64,000 bases of DNA from Mycosphaerella arachidis (lineage: Eukaryota > Ascomycota > Dothideomycetes > Mycosphaerellales > Mycosphaerellaceae). Each line of letters starts with the position of its first letter. Within the stretch, counting starts at the first letter, position 1. The notes below the pieces were generated by a model. It searched no databases. It saw only the letters and a list, made by a program, of their open reading frames with translations, and was not told where the DNA came from. The translations under genes were made by a program, and so were the position numbers. Below, piece after piece: positions 53,401 through 63,400 of the stretch. The DNA is taken from contig LIHB01000077.1 in assembly GCA_001297265.1 (NCBI GenBank), positions 1-64,000 of the forward strand, read 5' to 3'.

Positions 53401-53861
53401 ACCGGAGGTGGAGGCGGAATGCCATGCTGCCCATTCGATGGTGTAGAGGCGGATAGTGGGCTTGGAGGAAGACTCGTGACTCGTGCGGATCCCCTCGGCG
53501 GTAGAGGGAAGGAGCCAATGCTTGTGGTCTTTCTCACCGTCTTGGGTATGCCTAAGCCGATGGGTGGGGACGGGGAGGGCGCAGGTCGTGCGTCGTTGGT
53601 AGATAAAGTGGGAATGGCGGGTGTGGAGTTGGCTTTGGCGGGTTTGTTCGGTGTGGGCAGGCCTGAGATGGTTACTGCTCGCGAAGGAATGGACGTCTTC
53701 TTCGACGAGGGCGGGGGTATATTGGAGGCGGTCGAGGTCCGTCTCGATTCGGAGTCGGTCGCGTCGTCGCTGTACTGTCGTGTCTTGGAGACGGGCAATG
53801 CCGGCAACGGGCCCGTCGGGGGCGGTCGTGGAGTCCTGGGACCTGAAAGAGTGGACGCCAT
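50493..53861 (-). CDS. KIP2: Kinesin-7 / Kip2-type motor protein
   Basis: A single exon encodes 1,122 residues from an ATG at 53861. Residues 1-275 are Ser/Pro/Lys-rich and disordered with many SP/TP and basic patches, typical of Kip2 N-tails. The motor domain spans about 278-655: GNVIVSVRVRP, the P-loop AYGMTGTGKTYSMQGT, YLEIYNEKIYDLLS, switch I NARSSRSHAVVQI, switch II LIDLAGSERAAENKERR, and the HLPYRDSKLTRLLQGALSGN helix, followed by LKFASRAKNNI. Coiled coil follows (about 680-780, Glu/Lys/Gln-rich), then another near 880-990 (DLGDKNRYIATLEKRLLQAR). The tail is Ser-rich. Kip2/KipA motors move to microtubule plus ends and carry polarity or dynein-related cargo in hyphae. Assignment to kinesin-7 is from the layout of motor after a long tail plus motif recognition. 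Confidence 0.93.
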   Translation of the reverse strand: MASTLSGPRTPRPPPTGPLPALPVSKTRQYSDDATDSESRRTSTASNIPPPSSKKTSIPSRAVTISGLPTPNKPAKANSTPAIPTLSTNDARPAPSPSPPIGLGIPKTVRKTTSIGSFPLPPRGSARVTSLPPSPLSASTPSNGQHGIPPPPPVKSPKRDSSKHRSVESGLKKPKARSSGYELQPRASHPSRTSPGLGGSPSLLNGTGERAMISSGGVRQSESLLSLPSPPRSRSSSAEGSYEAFEDGGEDGAQRGRSRNNDKTTDSKDSSGGKDAKGNVIVSVRVRPDAAANEDSKTDGEWMVDGRRSLISYRGREGGDHRYDNVFSPHDHNSRVYDNAAKRLVRRVMEGYHGTVFAYGMTGTGKTYSMQGTANAPGVIPLAITDIFSYIRENPAREFLLRVSYLEIYNEKIYDLLSQSTPGQQQEEIKLREDSKRGVYATPLKEEIVQSPNQLLRVIARGDLARRTGSTQFNARSSRSHAVVQIVVESRERTAANHGAYFEKETRRTDKIMPGGVLVSTLSLIDLAGSERAAENKERRTEGAHINKSLLTLGTVIARLSGDDEKEDGTKSADKKDSLKHLPYRDSKLTRLLQGALSGNSLVSILCTIQLSSVGTAAATASSHTGETLNTLKFASRAKNNIVSHAKRNESNLNPGDSNSRALLDRYRLEIQDLRSQLEQQNKAKEEAEKQDEIEEDRKVEEELERQERTRHEEQMLEMQLARTALKERISHLNRLILSSKSLGVNSGRFSSSSMPFNPRVSVYSTSQSEYGRPVSQVRPDSRESGMPNRDSGVTLPVHFQEDSGQPPSSGSITRGSLPAAKSSRMVEDDAVMIDEEDGADSGGVDGEGHASLSQQIRMLQADLGDKNRYIATLEKRLLQARRTSHSRVSMHFASRVGLPEDASLEGLLRERDREIEELRAALDDQMRMVTALRSAARKREMLDKRKSHATTTSDETARPQTSSGVSDEVPELSSLSFQRHNSSRASRHSFRPPNPTRSSHRSTPSNTSHSSSSAVNFSRTPLSPMVILSPGHSSSNSRESLGKEIGNVNRRKSVDEMTQLLDQMIQDKVESGLVVRGERGSLRVRHDTLTQQISDALNATVIHEDPLPTAQSEGVKAGGAW

Positions 53862-56150
53862 GGTGGTGGGCTGTTTCGCTACATGCGATCACGCGGCGAC
53901 GGATGCGCCTACTCGCAGCAGCTATGGCAGCAGACGGCCCGGGTGCTGTTCGCCAGCGACGTGTCACCTCTCCATCCGGGTGGCCTTCGAGGCCGCGGGA
54001 ATGGAAGTCGCGCACTTCCCCTCTGTGTGGGCTGCGGATGGGAGTTGAGTATGGCGGCTGCACGTGGCCGAAGGGAAGCACACACACCCTGGCAAGGATT
54101 GTTGGAGGGATATCCTGTGTGGCACCGAAACAAGCAGCAACCAGGTCGTGCTCGTGTCCTCCCCGGTCGATGTCGCAGACGTGTCTCAAGGAGCAATACT
54201 GTACTGTACCGCTGTGAACGCAGAAACGTGCGTTGACAATGTGGTAGAATGCGAGTGATGCAATCCGTCGTCGCTGGAGGCACGCTCCTTTCTCCAGGAG
54301 ACGAGTGATCGCAATGTGACAATGCAGCTAGCGCTCCGACGGCACGGACTGCTAATGCACAATCTACTACGCTCGCTAGGATGAGGCTTGTCACGAAAGC
54401 GTGTGGTTCGGAACGCCAGGTACGGCTGTGAAACGAAAGGAGTTCTGTGCACTGAGGGGTATCCCCTCTGGGGCAGATTCTATCGTTAACGATATAGATC
54501 CGTTTATGTTTGCTATAGAAGCATTACGTGCGGTTGATAGGTGATAGCAGAAAATATCTTCTGTGATTACCAAAGATCCCCTTGGGGCTAGCGACCTGCT
54601 TAAGCAAGCATTCTACAGCCTCAGAGGGGCCTAGAATATGACGTATTTAGATCTTTACAGCTGTGAGCACTACTCTCTTCTGAGATGGTTATCTTATGCC
54701 GTTGTAGAAGAGTCCACGCCCTAGTCACCTCAATTTCGCCAGCCCGTCCGGATCTTACTCCTTACGCATACTCCCGCGGACATCCCGCCCGCCGCCTGGT
54801 ATTGATTGGAGATAGGCGGCATTTGATTGGGAGGATCGGGCTGAAGAATTGGAGTTGGGAAGCTTGGGTTGGGCCAGTCTTTGACTTGCTACGTGCGAAA
54901 GAGAGGCTGGCAGTGAATTTAACCTCGCTGACCTCGCAATCACGTGTCGAACAAAGCAGTATCTGACCCGTTCTCATTTTTCGGTCGCCGCGGAAGTAAG
55001 CACAGAGTCGATGTTGCAAAGACCCTGCAGCACATGTACATTCCGCCGTGTGAACGAAGATTGACAACTGCTTGCTCTCCTCGACAGGGACAAGATTCGC
55101 GGCAGCTGCACGCCGCGAAAGCCACTACGCGAGAGTGGATATCGTTAGCTGCAGCGATCCCGATGGACGATCGTCTCCAAGGCGTGCATCCTTTGGTTCG
55201 TGCAGCAGCTTGTACACGCGATTTAAACCGTTTGCCTGATCCTTGTAATTTGAACAAGGTATGTTGCTAGGTTGCAGATGAAAGCTGAAATGCCAGTGGC
55301 CCTACGGGCAGCCCCCAATCTGACTAATCAATCAGATCCTATCAGATGGTAAATACTAACCTACCAGCCCTCCGCTGCACTTGGGTCCTCCTACGAGATC
55401 CTCCCTCCCTCCGAGGGCCGTCCTCCTACCGTGGGTCGCTCCTAAGTTTGCTGGGCTACAGGGAATATAGATGTTGTTAGCCATCCCCGGGCGGGCAAGC
55501 GCATTCTGCAGTGCTAGAGCTATTCAAATTTCGAGTGATGACTAAGACCGGGCTGTGCCCACAGACTTTGCGTTAATGTTTTGTACCCTCTCTTTACACC
55601 ACTATCGAAGATTGCCTCCCTCGAGCGATGACAGGAGAACAACCTACCTTCTCGCTGCCCTCCGCGAGATCCTGTAGCCTGCGTTTTGCAGCTGTCTCAC
55701 AATCCCGGTCATCTATAGTAAAGATGCCGACGAACTGAAGTCCCTTACATCTTCCCTGCACTTGTGGGGCCTCAGGCATCCTCCAACACCCATCAGACAT
55801 CAGCGCGGCTACCTTCACTTAGACCTTGCGTTCAATTCGGTGTTCCACGCCGCAACATTCTGCCGAGGCGGCTGCGCCAAGTGTATCTTTAGCGTTTGTC
55901 CACCCCTAACTTCCCTTATCGCAAGCCTACTGTGTCTTCGCCCGCCTACCTTGATACAGTACTGGGTAGTGCAAGGTATGTTCATTGTAGGTTATCTACG
56001 ATGGAAGGTGGCGGGCACGGACCCCATCGCATCAACTAGAGAGGACTATGAAGTAATGACGGACCTGCAACCTAGTTCTACCCGTAGCTAATCTTGCACT
56101 TTTCGTTTCAATGCAGAGCTGTTTCTTGCCCTAAACGTATTTCCCACTTC
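53862..56150. other. 2.3 kb gene-poor region
   Basis: The left end must include the kinesin promoter. AATACTGTACTGTACC at 54195-54210 belongs to the recurring palindrome-like family. From about 54.4 kb the sequence is AT-richer with frequent stops; a 109-codon + frame at 55762-56091 shows no domain. No transposon protein was recognised. Confidence 0.35.
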
Positions 56151-56495
56151 CTAATTAGAGCAATATAGATGTCCCGTCGAACGGCATATGTTTGACCCAG
56201 CCTTGTTATGGGTTGTGCCCCCATTGGTTCTCGGAACCACAAAGTCCCCGCCTCGCGAGCCTGAGCACTATAAAGAATATGTATTAGTTACAGCTTAGAT
56301 ACGTTGTCTCGACAGTCGACTTACGCAATAAGTATGTAGGCCATTCTCCTCGCAACTTTTATCACCGTCACTGCCATAATCGCACCATAGTCCATACGAT
56401 GCCGAGGACTCAGCCGATGCTTCTGCTGAAGTCGGCGTCCCAGGAAGTGCCGCTGCGGAGAGTGTCATGCATAGCAAAAGCGCGAAGGATTTCAT
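56151..56495 (-). CDS. Small secreted cysteine-rich protein, effector candidate
   Basis: Two exons, 56325-56495 and 56151-56267, with a 57 bp phase-0 intron (GTAAGT...TTTATAG, ACTAAT branch-like site) give 95 residues. Reading past the donor would stop after nine codons, so the second exon is chosen because it keeps frame to a TAG and adds three cysteines. Residues 1-16 (MKSFALLLCMTLSAAA) form a clear signal peptide. The mature part is Gly/Ser/Asn-rich and has six cysteines at 38, 48, 57, 58, 85 and 93, giving C-x9-C-x8-CC-x26-C-x7-C; the central CC pair is split by the intron. Such order resembles inhibitor-cystine-knot spacing, but the long loop before the fifth cysteine is unusual. It sits in a gene-poor region with a TATA box upstream. 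Extracellular; role unknown, host interaction or antimicrobial activity being the usual inference. Confidence 0.75.
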
Positions 56496-56512
56496 GGTTA
56501 TTTGCGTCCAAT

Positions 56513-56580
56513 TCTGTCTTGTTGTCGTTTTCTGTCTTGTTGTCAGTATCTGTCTTGTCGAAGTTCTATCTTGTTGTCGA
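56513..56580. repeat. Short direct repeats in the 5' leader of the secreted protein gene
   Basis: Four imperfect copies of TCTGTCTTGTTGTC (on +), spaced 16-19 bp, begin at about 56513, 56531, 56549 and 56565. They lie between the TATA box and start codon of the small secreted protein gene, hence in its transcribed leader, where they read as GACAACAAGACAGA. Confidence 0.75.
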
Positions 56581-56602
56581 TTGTAAAGTAAGGCGCGGCG
56601 AG

Positions 56603-56610
56603 CTTATATA
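56603..56610 (-). promoter_or_regulatory. TATA box of the small secreted protein gene
   Basis: TATATAAG on the minus strand, about 108 bp upstream of the ATG at 56495. With usual fungal spacing this puts the transcript start near 56570-56580 and a leader of roughly 80 nt containing the direct repeats. Confidence 0.5.
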
Positions 56611-58850
56611 TCTACTACTAATGCGCTTGTTGGAAGTAGTCTTTGCGGTCTAAGACATCAGCTAAACCCCTCTTCCGTATCGCGCGACGTACGTATGTCT
56701 TTTAATATCGGCATTTTACCGGTCTTCTTCTACCGAGTATAGTGCCACCTTCGCGACTTTTATCCCTCCAGGACAATACTGTACAGTAGCGACGACGAGG
56801 TTGTCAAATCTGGAATGATAGCTGCCCTTGTTGTTGGCAAGAGAGGCTGCCCTTTCAAGTACAGCAGCACATAGGCTATTTGCAACTAGAGCCCCAGGGC
56901 ACGGCACAGTATACGACAGCTCATCGTCGCCATACGACAAGGCGGTGAGGTCAAAGTAGAAGTATGTTCGTTTCATGTACCAGCAGAAGATCTTGGCGCC
57001 TTCAAGTGCTGACAGCCGTTCGCGTGCGACTACTCCTGCAGTATACGAGTCAATCGAGCGTTCGATCGCTTCTGCTCATGCGCCTCTGATCGACCAATGG
57101 CGTAAACTCTTGCCTCAGCTTCAGACTCGCATGGCGAATTTGGACGACCTGACTTTGTTAGCGTGACGCTAAAGCAAAGTCGGCGGATATAAGCGAGTCG
57201 CGATAGGTATCGGCTAATAAGAGGACAGAGTGGTCATCAGGGGTCCAATTCGCGCAGCGAGTCTGAGGTCAATTAGGCCCTGTTCGGCAGAGCTCGATCA
57301 AGACAGTATACAGTATTAACAATCCACTTTAGGCCTATATATCATCATTGCAACGAAGGTCCATCCATTCAAATACTGCTGCATTGTAAAGCGCACGCTC
57401 GGCGCTATCGATTCTGCTATCTAACAGACTCGTGCATGTAACATATAAGATAAAGACGCGTCATGCAATCTAGCAGTAATAATGGTTCTGACCGGATCTC
57501 ACCAAAATAGGTCCTATCTAATCTTAGGCGCCTCGCCAAGGCTCGCTTAGGGGAAACGACTTCTTATTAGACGATAGTCACCGGCACTCGCTTATAGTCA
57601 CTAGCGTCGGCACGATGTACAGCCGAGCCTTCGCGAAACGCCTGAGCTCGCTGAGGTAAGGAAACTCTTGGCCTGAACTTGCCGACATAGTCTACACGAA
57701 GCCACGAACGACAACTTCGTTGCTGTGACATTCTTCCGGAACGTGAAGATCATTGGGGCTCCTCCAATGTTCATCAGCACCACTATAGTTTGTTTCGTTC
57801 TGGCTGATCTGTCGAGTATAACATTGCCAGGCGACACCAAGATCTGCGATCTGCGGTGGAAATTAAGTCGTTGTTACCGTTAATCCCTGCAGGAGACATC
57901 AATCGAAAGAGCATAATTTCACGTGTCAATGCCGAACATGCGTCCATCTGGAGCATACTCACTGGCTTCATGGCATCAGAACACTGTAGGCAAGATGCCA
58001 CCCGTCCCATGTGCGCACGAAGAAGCGGCGAAAAAAAGACATCGGAAGCCCATTGTGCACTATGTCAACCTTGCTCTTCTGTGGTCGTCAAGCATATCGT
58101 GGCACTCTCTGAAGCCGGATCCCTACCATTATTTGTGCAGTGTAGAACTATACGAGATGGGAAGCGAGCGTACACGAAGAAAGCAAAGCCTGAAGAGCTC
58201 TCATACTGCATCGTTGACACCTCTCTCCGTCTCGAAAGTGCTCGAAACGAAGTCGGTCGAACCTGAAGCTTTCGCATGGCATGATGCACGAGCAGCACTT
58301 GAATGCTGCCTTATGCAATGGCAGAATACAAGAGCGCGGGCGTCTGCTCTTCAGCAGGCCGACGCCCCAGAACAGGCAAAATGCTCTCTCGCCTATACGA
58401 CCTCTTTAAACGCACACGATCGTGCCAACTGACTTGCACTTTCAGTTGTGTCGAAGTAACATCTCTAGTCTGCAACCTCGGAGCACCTCGAAATGCAGTC
58501 GCCAGGGTTATGATAGAGACACATGAAGACTTCACGAGCGATGCGATTGACATCGTGACGCACTAATACCTAGGTACAGCTTGATAGTACGTACACCTGT
58601 ATCCAATTTTCAGACCTATCGAGAGCTCCGCCCAGGTTTCGATAGCGCGATGTCTCTTCTGGTCTTCAACACCGCAAGTTTGGTACGGATGTGGGTCAAA
58701 CACCGACGCCACCAAAAGCCGACATACAGTAATGATGACAACTACATCTCAACTTGGTACAGGTATACTCAACAACAACTGAGATACATACAATAGTTCG
58801 CAAATCCTTCTAGAAATTCGACCATCGCTCGCCAACGATCATACCTAAAA

Positions 58851-59825
58851 ATGCCAGACTTCGACCAGACCAAGGCCTACGCCGAGCAGGAAGAAGTATT
58901 CTTCGACGATGGCCGCGAAATCGAGCTATTGCACTTCATCTACGATCTTCCAGAGATTGATCAGATCCGTGGCAATCCCAAGAAAGTCCTCGAAGCCATT
59001 GATCAGTTCGGCCGGAAGAAGAAGTATCTCATGAACGTTGGCGAAGATAAGGGCAAGATCGTAACGGATTTGATTGCGGAGGTCAAGCCGCAGACTATGG
59101 TACAGTACTCTGACCTGAGTTCTTCCGATGGTTTCCGATCTTAATACTGAGGATGACGCCAGGTCGAGCTAGGAGGCTATATAGGCTACTCCTGCATCCT
59201 CTTCGGCGACGCAGTCCGCAAAGCCGGCGGCAAACGCTACTACAGCCTGGAACGTAACCCAGAATTCGGCGCCGTGATCTCCTCTCTCGTCGACCTCGCC
59301 GGTCTAGGCGACATCGTCAAAGTGGAGATCGGCTCCAGTGACGCCTCCATCAAGCGTCTCCACGACCGAGGCCAGCTCAAACACATCGACTTGATGTTCC
59401 TGGACCACTACAAGCCCGCCTACACCACGGATCTCAAGCTGTGCGAGGAGCTGGAGCTGGTGACTCCCGGGAGTGTCCTGGCTGCTGATAATGTGATCAA
59501 GCCCGGAAATCCGCCGTATCTGGAGTATGTGAGGAGTACGGTGGCGCAGAAGCGGGAGAAGGCCAGTCAGACGAACGGCACGACGGATCCGGATGAGAGA
59601 TTTAATGATCGGATTGCGGCGCAGTATTCGAAGCGCGTGGAGAAGGAGAAGTTAGGGCATACGAAAGGGAATCCGGGTCTGGTGTATGAGAGTAAGCTGA
59701 TTAACAGTTTCGAGCCGACAGGAGTTCCTGTAAGTTGCAGAGATGTGTTTTTTGTCTTTGGGTCATCTGCTGACATAACCCAGGACGGCATTGAGATCAC
59801 ACGCTGCGTCGGGCAGGAGAAATGA
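58851..59825 (+). CDS. Catechol O-methyltransferase-like SAM-dependent methyltransferase
   Basis: Exons 58851-59099, 59163-59729 and 59784-59825 join in phase to 285 residues. The fold is that of COMT-type class I methyltransferases: motif I region VELGGYIGYSCILFGDAVRK, YYSLERNPEFGAVISSLVDL (acidic residue binding the SAM ribose), KVEIGSSDASIKRLHDRGQL, then the metal-binding LMFLDHYKPAYTTDLKL and SVLAADNVIKPGNPPYLEYV with the Asp-Asn pair. Catechol substrates and Mg2+ dependence are expected. The C-terminal insertion after YVRSTVAQKRE and before SKRVEKEKLG lengthens it relative to the 220-residue animal enzyme, as in fungal relatives. The last exon is only 42 bp. Cytosolic; the physiological substrate is unknown. 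Confidence 0.92.
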
Positions 59826-60407
59826 ACACCCTTCGACCCTACTTCTTCAAGCTTGCATGATGCACAGCAGCAAAAGAGTGAAGGTGCGTCCAGCGTGAGC
59901 GAAAACGGCGAGGCAGAGCAGCCCCACCACCAGCGAGGGCGCTGTAGTAGCGTAGGTATCCAACAGATACGCAAAAGCAAATCTAATTCGTCGTGAGACC
60001 AGACATTCGAACACGAGGACAATATCGATCGAACATGTCAGGTATCGGTAGTGCCTGCAGCTTGTGAAGTGCGAATGAACGGGAGGCCGTGTCTGGTGTG
60101 ACAGGGATTATGCCTTCGTCTTTCCTCCCGCAAGCAAGAAAGCAACTGACGGGCGGGAGATCAGGTTGTTATGGGAACATGCAGTGAACGGATCTTGGGA
60201 TGCGAGGTTCGAAAGCCTGACAGCTAACGATGACGATGACTCCACTCCTTCGCTCGGAAAATATGGCCACAGAGGTTAAGAGCAGAGGTTATCAGTTCTG
60301 TATCTGTACACATGCACCTTGGACACTAACTTCGTGCTCTTACACTATGCCGTCTCCGTTTCTTCTTGCTACGCAAAACGCTCACTTTAACCACACCCAT
60401 CCTCCAT
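59826..60407. other. Convergent intergenic region
   Basis: About 580 bp between two 3' ends. No gene or repeat was seen. Confidence 0.4.
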
Positions 60408-63400
60408 CTACTTCGGAATGCGATCAAAGATCTTCTGATACCTTCTATGCACACTCGTCGGCAAGATATCCCTTGGATCTCGCACTCGCTCAGGCTCATA
60501 AGGTAAGTTCTCCTCCTTCAGGGCCTGCATGACATAGCTCGCCACAGTCGTCAAAGCCAATGGCGGCTCCCGACAAATAGCTGCCACTTCTTTCAATTCG
60601 AAGCCCTGGTGGTGCCAGAGATGATATGCTCTCAGCTCGGATGGACGAGCTGTCACTGTCCAGTCCGGTGGGAGGGAAAATTTCCAATCTGCTACCCATG
60701 TGTCGGCGGCTACGAGTTCTGCGGGGTCTTGTCGTGTCGGTGGACGGATAGGGTCAACTCGCGGCCGTTGCGCGTTGTCCTGGGCGACTCTGGCGCTAGT
60801 GTTCGCAATAGTACCCTCGACAGGCTCTTCGTCGTCAAGCCGTGGTAGTGCTGGGTACTTGATAGTGGATGTGGCGGCACCGTCGTCCGCGGCGACGTCG
60901 AGTGACTCCATCTTTGCAGCAAGATCGTCGGCACCGTGTTCCTCGATGGCATCGAAGAATTCATCCTCTTCCTCTTCAGCGTCAGCAATCTTGCTCGCCG
61001 CCGCCTTGCGTTCAGAGAGCTTCCACGTCGACTTGCGAACCTTCGTGCCGTCACCTAGTGTGAGCGGCAGCTCTTGCTCCAGAAAGCCGGGCCTCGGCGG
61101 CATGGGTGACATTGACTTCCGCATCTCATCAAGTTTGTGATACAAGCGGAAGCCAGCATAGGCATCTGACGCAGCATAATCAGTCTGCTGCTTGTTCAGT
61201 TCCCTCGACCAAGCACTGACACGATTGTCGTCCTTCTTCAGTGGCAGCATCAGGATGTCCTGGACCTGGTTCGCCAAAGCCATGAGTTTGAAGTTGACGT
61301 TCTTTGGCTCATTCTGCGAGTACTTGACCACTCGGTACAGGTGGCTTAGCTCGAAGATACCTTTCATGTCAATCTTGAGAAGCTCCCGCAGGCGGCGTGC
61401 ATCGCCCGCAACGTTTACTCCAGCCTTGACCACATCGGCGGATTCGAGTAAGCCCCTCAGTGTAGGCGGCATCAGCTCTTCGGCCGTTTCGCCCTTGAAA
61501 AGTGCGATTTGAAACAAGGCGATCTTGTCTTCGGCGGCAATCTGGATGAGCGACACATTCCTCTTAATGTTGCCGGTTTTGATTGACGATTGTGGTTCCC
61601 ACTCCAGGTCGAAGCCGAGTACTTTCTCATTCGCAAATAATTTGGCCTGCCGCTCGGCTACATCGAAATTCTTGCAGTACAACACTGCCGGATGCTTGCC
61701 ATCGGCACCTTTGTACAGCCGATACGACCAGAACGCAGCATTCGAATTTGAAGACGCCATGACAGCCGCGCGAAAGTCCTGAACCGGGATATGATAGGCA
61801 AGCTCGACATCTACGTCACATGGCTCCGCCGGCAGCGGATTAAGCTCGGCTGATCCTATTGAATCGACAGACGATGCGATACTCGCTGAGTACTCAGATC
61901 CATCGTTCTCCAGCATATCGCTATTTGCTTGTGCTGATGAGTCAGCTGTTGGCGTCGCATTCTGGCCTCGTGCAACGGGTACAGAGTCGCCGTCGTCCTC
62001 ATCCATGGGCATGCTTTCTGCAGATCTTGTAGGTCGTGCTGGTTCAATGGGCATCGTCGAGAACGTTTCATCAAGAGCGCGGAGCTCCGCTTCTTGTAGG
62101 CGCGATAGTGAGTCTATGTCCGAGGCAGCAACCGTGAATGCACGCCGGGAGAAAGCGGTGCTGTGATGGTACCCACGCGCGACGAATGAATTTGGCGTGA
62201 AGAGTGAAGGCTGCGAACGTCTCGAGCTTGTTGGCTTCAGGTTAATCCGGCCACTCGAGGCGCTTGCGCTAGTGCCACGTGAAACATTCACGGACTTGGC
62301 TCCTAGCCTTCCGAATAGGCTCTCCCTCGAAGCACTGTCGGAATGGTTTCGCGCAAGAGCCCGCCGACGACGTGTTATCCTCGTTGTCCAAGGTCTTTCG
62401 GCTGCTGGTGCAGCGCCAGGAGAGTGATTGTGCCCCTCTCCACTGGGTGCAACTGCTCCTTGAGCTGTGCCGCGGTCGTCTTTCGATTGAGCAGTCCATG
62501 GTGGAGTATCATCAAGCCTGACCTCAAGTTCAGCTGCACTGGAATTGTTACTTGACTTGCTGCCAAGTTCGCCCTGGTTCGTGCCAGAGCTTGCATTGTT
62601 GGAGCCTCCATTCCTCGGGCCTTCGTTGCTGGGGCCTTCGTTGCTGGAGCCTCCATTGCCGGTGCCTTCGTGATCTGAGCCGTCTATGACAGGAACACCA
62701 CCTTCTGTTTGTCCTGCTTTGATCTCTGTCTTCAACCTGGTAATCTTGCGAGCTATTTCTGTCATGATCTCATCGAATGCCTCGACCATGCCCGGCTTGA
62801 CATTGGGTAGAGACGCGGTCGTCTTCCTGCGTAAGTTGTGAGCGTCGCGAAGATTCAGCCACATCTTTAACGACTTCTCCGCGTTGTGGGGAGATATCCG
62901 TGGCTCGAGACGTGCGATCCTGCGAGATACTTCGAGCAAGTCCCGGACTTGGTCCGCGGCCTCGCCCTTGGGTGCCTCACGGTTGAGGGCTGGCATAAAC
63001 GCACGCTGCGCGATCCTGAGCTTCTCCTCTGCGACCAGCTGAGACTGCTCTGGTGTTCTCTTCCTCGACGGCGTTTTGATAGCAATCCGCAGGGTAGGGA
63101 GGGGGGCGGGCTTCGCTGACTTCACACCCGGCACACTTCCTGCCAGCCTAGACGTCACTTCTTCCGAAGTCTTCGAATGTGAAAAGAGGGATGACCGACT
63201 TTGGCGACCAACGCGCCTCATGGCTGGTACAAGATGGTCGATGGAATCATCCAATTGCCCCACGAGCCCAGCGATGCGCCTCTTGATCTCGCCATCCGCC
63301 TCAATCTGCTCCGTAGAAGTGAGCTGGCCCAGTTCCTCTTCGAGAATACACCTGTTACGGGCGTGGTCGAGCAGCTGATCCAGAGACCTTCTGGCTTTCG

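Larger units (their letters stand above)
56496..58850. other. 2.35 kb gene-poor region
   Basis: Apart from the leader repeats and TATA box, a minus-strand frame at 56716-56976 (86 codons from an ATG, open without ATG to about 57091) contains DELSYTVPCPGALVANSLCA and reads like a real protein fragment, but stops and a frame change end it upstream; family unknown. A perfect TACTGTACAGTA palindrome lies at 56777-56788 inside it. A + frame at 57929-58432 (167 codons) has no recognisable domain. I support no gene here. Confidence 0.35.

Noticed and set aside
57929..58432. 167-codon + frame as a gene
   Set aside because: No domain, a competing overlapping frame and no supporting signals; left as unproven.
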